From Dryocosmus kuriphilus (Eukaryota > Arthropoda > Insecta > Hymenoptera > Cynipidae): DNA of 64,000 nt. The position numbers and the translations under genes were made by a program. Of this stretch, positions 22,267-33,666 are shown one piece after another. The stretch is from the NCBI GenBank assembly GCA_038277395.1, contig CM076190.1, positions 236,188,618 to 236,252,617 of the forward strand. Reading direction: 5' to 3'. Every line of letters starts with the position of its first letter. Position 1 is the first letter of the stretch. Below the pieces are notes generated by a model. That model saw only the letters and a program-made list of their open reading frames with translations. It made no database searches and was not told the DNA's origin.

Positions 22267-22600
22267 TTCAGAGCACCAAAGAGTAAAATATTTTATGTAA
22301 AAGTATCAGACTTAAAATTTAAATAAATATCAGTAGAGATGGGGTAATTTAGTTGGTAAAGAGACTATATTTACGAATTAAATAAACATTCATTTTTTTG
22401 ATTGATACAAGCAGTGGACGAATGACATTTAGAATTGCACAAGATTTTTAGTTTTTTTGGATTTACAAGTATTTTTATTGCATTTTTTTGTACAATTGCA
22501 TCTAACGTAGCCTTATCCTACCAATAGAAATCACTAGAAAATGCCAGGATATTTTCAAGTCAGAAAAGCTTCTGGGAAGCAGGCTCTCAGGTAGCGTTTT
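22267..22600. other. No gene recognised
   Basis: AT-rich flank between the mariner element and the integrase remnant. No motif seen. Confidence 0.3.
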
Positions 22601-24190
22601 CTAAAGTTGCAGGTAGGGCTTTAAATGGCCTAAGGGCTCGTATGTCACAAATCTCTTAGACCTCAGACTGTCTCTAGAGACGAATTCATTCAAATCGAGC
22701 CAGAAAGATCCTGAAACCGTCCTGGCAACACGCCTGAGAATATCCTGAGTCTTTCTATCGGCAGGGTAACCTCCGAAGAGAGATTTATTATCATTTGTAG
22801 CATGCAAAGTCATAGGTTCAGTAGGCACTTCAATAATTTCTAAAAACCTTTCTTTGCATACATGCATTTGATTTCTGGAAAACAATGTATTTGTAATTCC
22901 TTAATTTCTTCCAACTATAAAATATCCTTCTTTGTTTCTTACATTACTACTCCAATTATATTTCCCAATTCTCGTTTACTTCTATCAACGCTGGGAATCG
23001 AAAGTTTGACAGAACGTACATCAATTTTACCAAATTTTTTGCTTGACAGTCCTTCTTCAGCCCTAATTTTAATTGAATTGGGTTCCCTTTTTTTGTTTCA
23101 CAAATGGCATAAAACTAACGAGTCACACGTGATACAATTGTGTGCACCGTCTGCTTCTTTTCCACAAACGAAACAGATGATAGTAGATTGCTCGGGTACA
23201 GAAACAATACAAATATCTGTCTTCAATGACTATGTCAATGTTAACTAATTTCCAATTACGTTAAGTAAGGTTGTCTATTCTTCGCATGAAAAGAAAAGGT
23301 TTGAAAAGAAATCTCACAACAGCGTTATTGAGAATGCATGTTAATCAAGAAACGTAACTAAAATTAAATGTGTTACTTCTTTTGGCTACGTCCGCGAGTA
23401 TGTTGTTACTTTCATGATCGTTAAACACTTCATCTTGATCTCCTCTTAGAGCATGTTGTAAATCTTCCTCGGTACAAGGTGCATTTTTCATATAATTAGG
23501 AAGCCTTCCTATTCCAATGTGGGTTTTCCTTCCCATAACATAGTTAAAATTGCAAATTGCAATGACATAAAAAAAAAATTAAATTTCATAAGTATTTATA
23601 AATTCTGGCCCTTAGGGAACCGTGCAATAAATTCGGTTGTCTGTACGCAGTTGATCAGAATTTTATTCTATAGTAAACTAATCATTGAATAATTGCAATA
23701 ACAATTGCTTTCAATTAATAAGAAGAATTATGATATTTCAAATATCAGGTGCAAGTATTACTGATTAATTATCTTATAGTAATGCACATTATATATTATT
23801 AAAATACTCACCAAACTTCGCCTCGAATGGAGTTTGTTTAACATCAATGTTATAAGCAGTATTTCTTTGGAATTGACAGAAACTTAAGCATTCGCTCCAA
23901 TTAATTTTAATTTTAATTAAATATTAATTCTGTGATTACTTTATTGACAAACTCTCTACCGCTATCGCATTGAAGAACTGAGTGTGCTAAATAGTTGCAA
24001 AAGATATTCTTATGATGACGGGATACCTCTTCAGCAGTTTAAAATTCTAAAGGCTTAAGAATCACATATTTTTTTAAATGCTCTTTATAGTTCATGATAA
24101 ATATAAAATCACCGTCTTTGAGAGTTTGGATGTCAACTAGGTCCACTTGAACACGTTCATTGATGAATCGCGTCAAATGTTTCGTTTTTT
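22601..24190 (-). pseudogene. Ginger/KRBA2-like DDE integrase remnant
   Basis: Minus-strand pieces: near 24,050-24,180 VQVDLVDIQTLKDGDFIFIMNY and KKYVILKPLEF; near 23,950 LQCDSGREFVNKVI, matching the second catalytic block (SDNGREF) of GIN-type integrases; near 23,830 IDVKQTPFEAKFGE. Further down, at 23,345-23,536, is GRKTHIGIGRLPNYMK, then a Cys-rich CFVCGKEADGAHNCITCD (~23,150). Such integrases occur in Ginger DNA transposons and in KRAB-A-domain 2-like host genes. Multiple stops. No termini found. The first Asp may be the one in VDLVD. Confidence 0.6.
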
Positions 24191-24199
24191 TTTCCATAG

Positions 24200-25395
24200 G
24201 TAGCCACTATCACTATGTGATATGACTATGCATTGCCTCAGCTACACAGAACCGCCACACACCTCTATCTTATGCATCTTCCATCCAGTTTACATAATAA
24301 TGTCCTAGCTGTTTTAGATCGTCCCTTACGTTTTTCTATCATCTCTTCCTTAGTGTGCCTAGAAGTCTCTTACTAATCGGTTTCCCTCTTAAAACTTACG
24401 CCACTGTACTTTCGTTGCCCATTCTTGCAACATGTCCCCCCCCAGCTTAATTTGCGCGCTTTCATTACTCTATTAATATTTACTAACGTGTAGAGAGCAT
24501 GCAGCTCATCCTTATGCAGTTTTCTCCATTCAATAGTCTTTTCGCCCCTTTTGGGGCCATAGATTATTCTAAATACTTTATTTTCGAATACTTTAAACCT
24601 GTTCTCTTCTCCTTTCATCATCGCCTACGTTTCGCACCCGTACATGACGACCAGCATTATTATTTTTTGTAAATTCTTACCTTGATGTTTCTAGATAATA
24701 ATCGCGATTTTAGTAATGTATTTGCTGCATAGTAGCACACATTACCTGCGTACAACCGCCTGTTGATTTCAGTTTTAATTTTATTCTCGCTAGTTATAAT
24801 AGTCGCGATGAATTTAAACTCAGTGGCTCTTCCAAATTTCATGTCTCCAGCCATTGGATCCCCCTCTTCATTGCTTTGTTCTGATCTGTCCACCATCAAA
24901 TATTTTGTCTTCGATTCGCTAACTTCTAAACCTAATTCCTTAGTTTTTGTGATCAAGAGTTCTGCATTTTTAGCTAACGTTTCTTTATCATCCTCGAGTA
25001 AGTCGAGTTCATCCGCATATTCCAGAATTTGTATTATTCCATTGAGTGTAGCACCAGACAGATTCGTGTGTACTTGTCTGACCACGTATTCTAAAACTAA
25101 GGCGACAAGGATGCACGAAAGCGCATCGCCCCGCTTCAGGCCATAACAGATCAAATCATGATTCGATGGGTAATAGATAGACATTCGTGGTACCTCTCTT
25201 GAAGGTTTCTCTCGATATCTTAGCCTTGTCGACTCGATTGATTCCATCGCTCCCCGGATACACTTCAAGAAGGACTCCCAATTGTTAGACAATGCATGGT
25301 TTGTCTTTGTCGATGAGGATGTCGACTGATCCTTCTTTGATATCAGCACTTTCATTACCATACCGTCTCTAAAGCTTTTGTAATTCACTCCAGTA
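24200..25395 (-). pseudogene. RTE-like LINE reverse transcriptase, 5'-truncated
   Basis: The frame 24,660-25,400 has GLKRGDALSCILVALVLEYVV (RT motif 4), ILEYADELDLL (the active site, YADE in place of YADD), KELGLEVSESKTKYLMV, and FKFIATIITSENKIKTEINRR (thumb). The frame 24,373-24,621 continues with IIYGPKRG..IEWRKLHKDELHALY and ARKLSWGG, the RTE-type tail. It sits between the end of a BEL/Pao integrase (25,400) and the Ginger remnant. The Pao 3' LTR is missing there. Confidence 0.85.
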
Positions 25396-26550
25396 TTCAA
25401 GATGCCAGCGTTTCCAGAAGTTTTGTCGCACTAGGGTGATGTATCTCCGAGACGAAAGGCAGTTTTCTGGGGCAGAAAGAAAATTATCTTCAGTCACCAT
25501 TGTGATTTTACGACCTATTACTATATCCGGAGGAGTTAAGGTAATTTGATCATTAGGACCAGCTGAAGCAGAGCAAAGAGACCTAGAATTTAGGATAGGT
25601 TCAACTTCGATAGCCAACGTGTTTAACTCTTCAAGATTACGTAACTTTGTACCTATTGCGCGTTTAAAATGATGCCTAACGACTTTACGGCCGCTTCCCA
25701 AATATCCTCAAAATGGGGAGGAGCAGAAGGACTAAAGTGCTAATTGATGTTTCTTTTGACCGCAAAGGTATCGACTTCAGACCGAAGTTTTTCGGAGCAA
25801 AAGGGTAAGCTCGATTCTTGTGCCTAAAAAATTTAACCTATTATCAGAATAAACATGAGAAGGGATTCCCGTATGACCAAAGAGACGTCTGAAAGCTCCA
25901 AAGAATCCTGCTGTAGTCATATCATCTGCGATCTCGATGCAAAAAAATGTTGACACCAAACATATAAACAGACACACATAAACCTTAAAACGGCTTCGAT
26001 TTCTATATTTATTTTCCTTGATATACAACGGTCCAAAATAATCGAAGTCACTGTGTTCGAAAGGCTTTGCTACTTAAACTCATGGAGTTGATAAATCTGC
26101 CATTTTGTACTGAACCGGAATCGCGCGATACCTAAAATATGTAACACAATGACACACGATATGTCGCATTCTATTTTACTGTCTGGAAGCCAGAAGCGAT
26201 GTCCTATTGTGAATAATGTGCTTTGAGCACCTGCATGATAAGTGCGTTCATGTGTCTCTCGAATAATAAGATCTGTGACATGTTGGTGAGATGGTTGGTA
26301 ATATAATTGAAAATCTCTGACTGGCAGGTATATCATTATTTTTTAAACGAACACCGGCATGAAGAAAACCATGTTTATCGAAAAATGGATCTATTACAGC
26401 TAGTTTAGGGCTCCTAATTGATTTTGACTTCGACAAAGCTTCTATTTTAATGATTAATTGTTCCCTTTGAGTTGCATGCAAAAGTTTTCCTTCGGTTTCT
26501 AATTTCTCGGCTACATTGAGTTTACCGAAAAATGGACTATTAGAACGCAA
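25381..26550 (-). pseudogene. BEL/Pao integrase region
   Basis: From upstream to downstream on the minus strand: 26,248-26,550 LLHATQREQLIIKIE and FFDKHGFLHAGVRLKN; 26,070-26,336 VTDLIIRETHERTYHAGAQ..FWLP (zinc domain); 25,777-26,028 FFGAFRRLFGHTGIPSHVYSDNRLNFLGT (core with the Asp of YSDN); 25,369-25,701 VVRHHFKRAIGTKL, ELNTLAIEVEPILNSRSL, LTPPDIVIGR and FWKRWHLEYWSELQ, the Pao-specific C-terminus. Several frameshifts separate them. The end is replaced by the RTE-like LINE. Confidence 0.88.
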
Positions 26551-26559
26551 ACGTAAACA

Positions 26560-27330
26560 ATAGTGGATTGAGTGGATTAAAGTTTTATACGAAGAAAATT
26601 TTTTTAAAATGAGACCTTCAATCTTCGTACGATATACGTTCTTTTCGAAGCTGGAAGATTAGGAACAGAAGGCTCTATATATATATAGATCAGAATCTTT
26701 CATCTTTACTTAGCCACAAAGGTCCAGAAGAGAACATTTGATTTCGACGAAATTCAGCTGAAAACTATTAACGTTACTGTGCATCGGCTGGATTGACCTC
26801 AGTCCTACTTTTTCGCCAATACATGTTTTCTTCTAAAGTTTGAATCTCACAAACGCGATTAGATTCAAATACGTTTAAAACATGAGGTGGCTTTTGAGCC
26901 ATTGCAAAACAATCGTGGAATCTGACTGAAAAATTTCACGAATTATTGAAAAGTTAGACGCGTGAAGTGCTTCGTCTTAAAGGCGAACAAGGTTCAATGC
27001 ACCGCATAACTCAAGTCAAAGGATGCTCCTTTCCTTGATCGGTGTTAATCGAGATTTAGAACAAGGGCATGACGAATAAATACGTCACCAATGAAATCGA
27101 CCAAAAGAATGTACAGACAAGTTTCGTCCTCATTCTTACTAGCGTCGCAAAATCCGTGTATTTATACATTCCCAGGATTACTGGGAAGGAAATGCCTCTC
27201 TATAGACAACTCTTTCATGTTGTTTAATTGTTGCGAGAAAACTAAACATTTTGAACTTAAATTTTGTGAAATCGAATCATCTCAACCAACCTTTAATTTC
27301 CAACGTTATTTCACGATAACCTTCGCGGAG
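26560..27330 (-). pseudogene. BEL/Pao RNase H region, badly decayed
   Basis: Near 26,790-26,960 the minus strand reads ...VLNVFESNRVCEIQ, then WRKSRTEVNPADAQ, matching the FV.NRV..I and NPAD landmarks of the BEL/Pao RNase H end. The rest has no long frame. Confidence 0.6.
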
Positions 27331-27334
27331 AAAA

Positions 27335-27950
27335 TTATGGTTCCAAGCAAAACGAACGGATCAAAGATTTTTGCGATTTCGGATAAAATAAATCGATTAG
27401 TGAATTTAACAAAAACATCGATTCGTTTAGAGGAATAGATGAAACCGTCTGACTAAGAATTCCACGTAACTCCAAGCGCCTTTGAAACAAAATTTGGGTT
27501 GTTATCATTTGGGAACTGAAAACCTTTTTGTTGATATTGTAGAGTGCATGATGATGATTGGAAACCCACTGACGTATGTTAAATTTACCGCTTTTCAGTA
27601 ACTCAATTATTTTGTCACCAGTCTTTAAAACAGTTTTTAATGATTCGACCCCAGTAAGCAATTCGTCAACATAAAAATCACGTTTAACGATTTCACTGGC
27701 CTTAGAAAGGTCTTGTGCTTCGTCGCTAATAAGTTTACGTACCATTCTAATCGCGAGAAAAGGAGCAGACGAAACGCCGAATGTTACGGTATTTAAAATG
27801 TAAAACGCGTATTTGATTTTGATGATAGCAAAAACTACGTTGAAACCTACGGTCATCTGGACGTACGTCAGTTTGTCTGTAAATTTTTTCGATATCTGGA
27901 GCAAGAGCGTACGTGTGAGTCCGAAACCTTAACAAATGCACAAATGGTTT
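27335..27950 (-). pseudogene. BEL/Pao reverse transcriptase, 3' portion
   Basis: The frame 27,335-27,904 includes LNTVTFGVSSAPFLAIRMV, KRDFYVDELLTGVESL and SGKFNIRQWVSNH. The active site is YVDE instead of YVDD. The frame 27,747-27,992 contains LAPDIEKIYRQTDVRPDDRRFQ, the upstream RT block. Frames differ, so a shift lies near 27,870. The coding sequence is cut at about 27,950 by an R1-like LINE. The gag-protease side resumes at 29,690. Confidence 0.9.
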
Positions 27951-27954
27951 GTTT

Positions 27955-29690
27955 TGAGTAGTTTGTTTTTTGGGAGGGAGGAGGAAATGCATTACTGCAC
28001 AACAAGTGGGGCTCTTCCGGCAAGCCGGCCTTACCCACTAAACCCTCCTCCCTTTCTACTTGGCATTGAGCCCCCGGACACCGCTTTCGCATTACTTCAG
28101 GGGGTGCCACTTTCTACGCTGACTCCAGCGTCTTCCTCTGTACTGTTAACCTAGGGTTTCCTCCTGGCTGTTGTCGGCGGACGGCGACTTACCAGGTTCT
28201 GGCATTTCTCCGCCTTGTTCCCCTCTTTGTAGCACCTTCTGCAGCATTTGCTGCGGACTTCCGCTGTGCACTCTCGGGCAACATATTCAAGAGTGTGGCA
28301 CATGTAGCACTGGGTTTCTGCGCTATGCGCCTTAACCCGGCAGTTCACCCATTCGACCCTCAGTCGGGCAGCCTTCTCCAGGTTGGCAGCAGCGACGGCA
28401 TCCTGCTCGATGAAAGCTAGGATGCAGCCTCTGCTGCTCCTCTTGGTGAGGTTGATCCTTAGTTGAGAACCAATCTGTCCTCCCAAGGCCGCCCTCACCT
28501 CTGTGTCCACGTTAGCCACCTCCGTAGTCTCGACTAAGTCGTAGACCACGATCTGCGTCCTTGGGACGAGGTGTTGGATACTCCTGCCTTCTCCAAGGGC
28601 CTTCGATTTGGCATCCTCGAGGTGCTGCCGCTCCTCTGCCTTAGCGCCGACCGCAATGAGGACGTCTCCCTTCCTCGTCTGCTGGAGGGCCTTGACGTAT
28701 GCGCCATGGTATTTCGGCTCCACTTTCTTTTGGATGTCCTTCAGGACATCCGAATACTTCATCCCTGGGGCTGGCGTGATCTTCACGGCCTCCCGTGTGG
28801 GGGAATTCTCCTCTTCTTCCTCTTGGGGACTCCTAGTCCCTTATCGGGCGCATTGTCCCTTTTTGACACGGCTTCCTCCTCAGGCTTCTTCTCAAACTCC
28901 TTCCTCTCCTTTTTGCCTCTTCTCCACTCCACCTTTGACCAGCAGACCCCATCCTGGGTCCTGGACATTTTTACAGCAGGCTTCTCTTTGGCTGTGTTGG
29001 CTTAGAAACGGAAGCCGTCGTCCTCTCCTTGAAGTTCGAGCTCAGGAGGAACTTTTCCCTACGATCCTTGCCTATATTTTCCCGGATCAGCTTGTTTGCA
29101 CTTTCCACGTACCCCTACGTGTAATTATTGAGGCCTCTAAATGTGTGGGCCACTGAGCTCATTGTACTTTGCGCTCTCTCCACGTAACCCACTGCTTCAT
29201 CAGGATCCTCTGATCTACAGAGCTTCAGCAGCTTCTTTAGGCGCTCGCGTACATCTATGTGCTCTTCGTTCATCTCGTCCTGATATCTTGCGATCCACCT
29301 TTTCATCGAAGCAGTCTCCGTGTGCTCCTTCTTTCCTTCTTCTTCTAACACGTCGAACATTTTCTGAAGTCCAGCTCCTCTTCGACGTTGGATTCCTTCC
29401 TCCCTCTCCGTTTTCCTGGTTGATTAGCCATGTTAACATGTTCACCAGCGCATCGTGCGTGGAGGGGCGGGCCGAAATAGTTGGGAACGGGTATACACTC
29501 GAACCGAAATGCTACCACAATACTCTGGGGCCCAACCTTCGTTTAATCGGTCCCGGAATGGACGGATGGACCGGACTCGCCCGAAGCACTGCAGGTTCTG
29601 ATCCCTGCAGGCACCACGCACTCCGCGATCAAGACCAGAAGGGGATGGCTCCAAATGCCCGATGCACGAAACGGAAGACGACTACATAAC
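27955..29690 (-). mobile_element. Internally deleted R1-like LINE inside BEL/Pao
   Basis: On the minus strand the order is 5' UTR (29,690-29,440), ORF1 (29,440-28,150), then directly a 3' UTR with GGAGGAGGGTTTAGTGGGTA and TTTCCTCCTCCCTCCC and an A-rich tail near 27,955. The same kind of 3' UTR ends the LINE at 63,811-64,000. ORF2 (endonuclease and RT) is missing, so this copy is non-autonomous. The flanks show a weak TSD candidate (TTGTGCATT against TGTGCGTTA). Confidence 0.65.
28151..29440 (-). pseudogene. R1-like LINE ORF1 (gag-like)
   Basis: The main frame 28,151-28,786 has KYSDVLKDIQKKVEP, RKGDVLIAVGAKAEE, LVPRTQIVVYDL, ANLEKAARLRVEWVNCRVKAH, then two knuckles, CYMCHTLEYVAREC and CRRCYKEGNKAEKC. 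These match R1-clade ORF1 and its CCHC fingers, but the His of both fingers is replaced (Tyr and Asn). The upstream frames 28,783-28,968 and 29,115-29,445 give the Glu/Lys-rich N-terminal part. The protein would bind element RNA. A stop at 28,151 precedes the 3' UTR. Confidence 0.82.
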
Positions 29691-31165
29691 GCACATCTGA
29701 ATTAAGTTTAACTTTGTCCACGTAATGCTTCTCGCACAATGAATTTTCCGAAGATTTTAATCTTTTCGCACCTGTTTCTTCTGTTGTCCAGAGTCTTTAA
29801 ATTTGTATGTATAGTTCAGTCAAGTGACATGAAACTACAGGAGATTTGTTACCAGCCTTGGGTCCGAAATCTATTACCCAACCATGACGAGGGTTTTGAA
29901 GAAAGAATTCGGAATCATCACGAGAAAACTTAATTTGATCGAATTGAATCAATGATATGGTAGTTCCACAGACGATTAGAAGATATACTTGTCATAGAAT
30001 GTGAAACTGTGGGTCAGGGAGAGGCAACGTCGGTGGAATTTAAGACCATTCCGAGGAAATCTTTTCCTACGTTGAAAGTCAGCAGTTTTTGAAATGATTA
30101 ACCAGGAAATTTATTTTTCAAAGCTTTCGTTTAAAGATTTAATATTTACATCGAAGCTGCCTTCCACCGAAGTGTTTAATGCATTGACGGCGCCAATTTG
30201 AATAGATCACGCTGGAAGCTTTATCCTTTTTTTAAGATCAGAAGTGATCAAATGTGTTATCGCGCAAGAATCAAGAAAAGCTCGCGCTTTTATGTTCTTA
30301 TCGTAATTGTCACAAACACAAACGGTTGCAATCATCATTAATGTTGGTTTGGGACTATTGCATAAAATCTCATAAAAACTCGAGCCTAGACATTTAATTG
30401 ACTAATTACCTGAACTTGAAGTTTGTGTAGGAATATTACTCGTTGACGTACCAGCGAAAGCATGTACTGTTCGAGTCGAGTGAAGTAAGGTATGATGAAA
30501 GCTATTCCATTTCTTGCTTCGTGAAGAATTGCATCGACCAATGTATTTTTGAAGACAGTTCCAGCACAAACTCTTTGATTGGACTGCTTCTCACCGCTGA
30601 TCTACTGTCAACTTCTCAAATCCCTTGCATTTAAATGTTGGGTGACTTCGAGAGCAATAATCGCACGAAAATTGAGTGCTAGTTACCAAGAAATGTTCTA
30701 CAGTCTCATCTGTGTGCGTCTTAAGCGATTAAGACTTTTCACTTCTTGAACGTTTATAGCCTGATTTACTTTGAAGGTAGTGGATCAGTCCAGGCGTATA
30801 TAAGGATAACCTGCGACTTATTTGGCCTGTCAACGACGTGGCCGTTGACTGAAAGTTTGAGGTTGTGAGCAATGTGTGGCTATAGTTTTTACTTTCACAC
30901 GACCACTCACACACTGACTGACGCGAGCACGGCGAGCACTGACGCGTGCTGGGACGCTACCCGGAACACGACAGTAATGATGTTTCTTAAATTACAACTT
31001 AATAATAATCATTCGGGAAAATGAAAACACGGATCCAAATCTAACGAACTGCGGTGGAGCTACAAGACAGAACAATTTGGTGAAGTTTTTCTTCGGGGGT
31101 GTTTCAGTTGCTTACACACGTGGAAACAAAACTTCGACTGCCTGGCGGGTGACGCCAAAATTTAA
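29691..31165 (-). pseudogene. BEL/Pao gag C-terminus, protease and leader
   Basis: On the minus strand, 30,560-30,640 reads KCKGFEKLTVDQR then LCWNCLQ, and downstream SFHHTLLH, the Pao gag zinc region. At ~30,230-30,290 ARAFLDSCAITHLITSDL is the protease active site, with DSC in place of DSG. The GTCAGTGTGTGAGTGG region and a TTTGGCGTCACCCGCC near 31,150 look like the leader and primer-binding start, so the 5' LTR should lie to the right. It is not recognisable before the Penelope sequence at 31,284. Confidence 0.7.
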
Positions 31166-31283
31166 GCCCCCCCCCCCCTCTTTATGCGGAAGAGCCGAAA
31201 GGAAGATAGAGTCACACATGGATGATCGACGCGTCCCGAGACGAGATAATTGAGCGAACGCATCGATCGTTTCACCCGATCGT

Positions 31284-32200
31284 CACATAAGTGGCACGCG
31301 CGCTCGTAAATTTCACATCTGACGAAACACTGGCATTCTCAAAATCGAAAGGATGGTCCTTTTGCATTACGTTTCGTCAGCGCGGTCTGTTTGTTGGGTT
31401 CATTATTTAAATCTTTTTTACGTTATTTTACCCTAACACCTAAAGGACGTTTCGTTTGACCGATATAAGCGTCTTTACAATTGTAGGCTTTGCACTAAAT
31501 ACTGCAAAAATGTTAAGGTAATCTAACCGACTTAATCTATCTTTGGTCTGTCTCAAGATGGTTGTCAGTGTCCATTTTTTTAAAATCCCGTAGTTATATC
31601 ATAATTTTGAAAAATTCTCATGATCCATTCCGATAATGCTTCTACGTAGGGAATGCTAATGTAAGATCTATTCTCAACATTTTTAATAGCGTGATTAGCG
31701 ATACATGGCTCCTTTCTGTCAGAACATTTATTCTGAAATTCATATTTTCTCCAATAAATTGTTCCGCGTAAAATTTGTCAATCAGTGTGTGCTCAACAGG
31801 CTGAAAATTATCCTGATGAAATGGCTTATTGAACAATAAAAGCGCTCTGTGTACCATATTATAATCATACTTTTTGCGTTTCTGAGGGTGGTTTTAATCG
31901 AAATTTAAACATCTTCCTGACCACGTTGCTCTGCGGTATCAGTTGCAGATAACTGTTTGATTGTCATTCCTATGAAGTGCAACATCTAGAAAATTTATTC
32001 CCATATTTTTTTCCTCTTAAACGTGAACTTAGTAGCAAAATCTTTGGAATTTAAAACTTGTAAAATACGATCTATTTTGCTTTCCGGAAGCACTAATAAA
32101 ATATCGACGTATCTAAAGTGCATCGATTCAAACATCCTCAAAATGAAGAAGGAAGTGAAGAGTCAGGGGGAAAAAATGTTTGTCTACTCAGCAGAGTTTC
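31284..32200 (-). pseudogene. Penelope-like element: RT thumb and GIY-YIG part
   Basis: Minus-strand pieces in order: RYVDILLVLPES (~32,110-32,150; the RYVDD active site with one Asp missing), INFLDVALHRND (~31,990), MVHRALLLFNKPFH (31,857 downward), then DAYIGQTKRPLGVRVK (~31,440-31,475) and PNKQTALTK, the GIY-YIG nuclease. Frames are broken between these. Orientation is opposite to the neighbour at 32,456, and the two nuclease parts are similar. Confidence 0.8.
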
Positions 32201-32455
32201 AAAAAAATCGAAATTTAAGGTGTCAAAATTTGCTGCTTTCCCCCAGTACACGTTATGTCTCCTGACTATAACTTTGATCTATGACACTTTTTTCCCCTGA
32301 GGGACTCTTCCTTAGAAAGTACACCCAATGAGTTGCCAGATAGCACCATAAGCTCGATTTCATCAAAAAGTGACACAAATTGTTCTTCCCTCTGACTATT
32401 CAAGTGTGATGTATAATATGGTAAACGGAGCCCTGTTACTGACAGCTTTAATTTT

Positions 32456-32720
32456 AAAGGAGTCTATGTTAGTCAAACGAAACGTCCTTAGGTGTAATGG
32501 TAAGAGAACGTATAAAAAAATGTAATGTACCCAACAAGCAGAACGCGCTCATAAAACATATAATAAAAAAGGAATATCCTTTCCATTCTCAAAATGCAAA
32601 AATTTTGAAAAATGAATTTCATCTTCGTAAACGTGTGGTACTTGAAATGCGCAACATTGCTGCCAATAAAAATGCAATTGATTTGAGAACTGATGTGGAC
32701 AAACTTTCTAAAATCTAAGA
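32456..32720 (+). pseudogene. Penelope-like GIY-YIG fragment, opposite orientation
   Basis: The plus strand reads KGVYVSQTKRPLGVMVRE, then PNKQNALIKHIIKKEYPF, NAKILKNEFHLRKRVVLEM and NAIDLRTDVDKLSKI before a stop. It matches the nuclease end of the minus-strand copy at 31,284-31,475 and the one at 12,627. Gly of YIGQT is Ser here. Confidence 0.78.
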
Positions 32721-33073
32721 CCCCATCATAGAACAGAAATATTTTCTGAGATATTTGGATCGTCATCCATAAACGAACTTGCTTGTGTCGACCCGAGTGG
32801 TTGGTCGCAAATTGTCTTACTAAGAGAATAATCCCTCGTAACGTCAATTCTATTTTTAAATAGTCCCTCTGACAGAATAACTCGTTCAAACATTCGGTCC
32901 TTTAAACAAAGCAGATTTTTCTATGCAAGATTACGAAAAGGATATGTGGGTTTACTCTTTATATATGTTTTAAGGAATTACTGCTCTAAATTCTCGTAAA
33001 TTTTATGCGCGTTCCTGTCCAATGACACGCAGCCTTAAAAATGTTTTAAAAATATACATGTTTTTTGTTGTAG

Positions 33074-33666
33074 GGTTCAGTTCACAGTTTGATTGTTACC
33101 CTGATGGAGAGCGTATTCCTTGGAACGGACCTTTTTATTCTTTTGCCAAACCTCAGTCACCTAGCAGGGTTCCGAGTCCTGTAAAAGTATCGAGTCCACC
33201 TGCCACGTCTCCTCCTCGTGTCAGATCCAGGTCTCCACCTGCCGAGTCTTCTGCTTCTGCCGAACAGGAGCTCATTAGGTTGATTCCAAAAACGAATCTG
33301 AATCAACTATTCCAACTCCAAAGATACAAATTTCCTGCCAATAAATATCTCTATATATTAATACCAAATTCTACTAGATATGTACCCATGCCAAACGAGG
33401 AAAAAACTGTATTGTCAACATCCGGGGGTGATGCCTTTGCAATTTTGAAGAGTCAGAATATTCTTGAAGGTATATATATGCCTACACCTGATAGACGCAA
33501 TAAGTGCAGGGCGAAAATAAATATCATAAGCGGAAACATTACTCCATTGAGCCGAGGGGAATTAAAGGAAGCCCAAGTAGGCAATAATCACCCGATCTCA
33601 GGAAGTTTTATAATAAAAAGTATAGAAGATAATTTGGCACGTCCATCATTAAGCCTAACTATCTAG
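33074..33666 (+). CDS. Unrecognised, possibly secreted protein, last exon
   Basis: The open frame runs from an ATG at 33,022, but a polypyrimidine tract and TTGTTGTAG acceptor end at 33,073, and the paralogue at 62,513 is similar on both sides of that point. I therefore take 33,074 as the exon start (phase 1). Protein: QFDCYPDGERIPW, a Pro/Ser-rich stretch (RVPSPVKV.SPPATSPPRVRSRSPP), ELIRLIPK, FQLQRYKFPANKYLYILIP, PMPNEEKTVLSTSGGDAFAI, GIYMPTPDRRNKCRAKINIISG, and a C-terminus ending SLSLTI. About 198 residues. I know no family with this pattern. Exon 1 has not been found within 500 bp. If the frame opened at 33,022, MFFVVGFSS would act as a signal. Three copies in the window suggest a multigene family. 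Confidence 0.55.

Noticed and set aside
28571..29156. Long plus-strand frames opposite the R1-like ORF1
   Set aside because: GC-rich coding DNA leaves the opposite strand open. All recognisable motifs are on the minus strand.
31319..31380. CTGACGAAAC/GTTTCGTCAG pair as a ribozyme or terminal repeat
   Set aside because: It falls inside the Penelope nuclease coding remnant, and the intervening sequence lacks the rest of a hammerhead core.
33022..33073. ATG at 33,022 as the start of the 33-kb gene
   Set aside because: The stretch aligns with the intron-like flank at 62,440-62,512 and ends in a good splice acceptor. It remains possible only if the intron is not removed.
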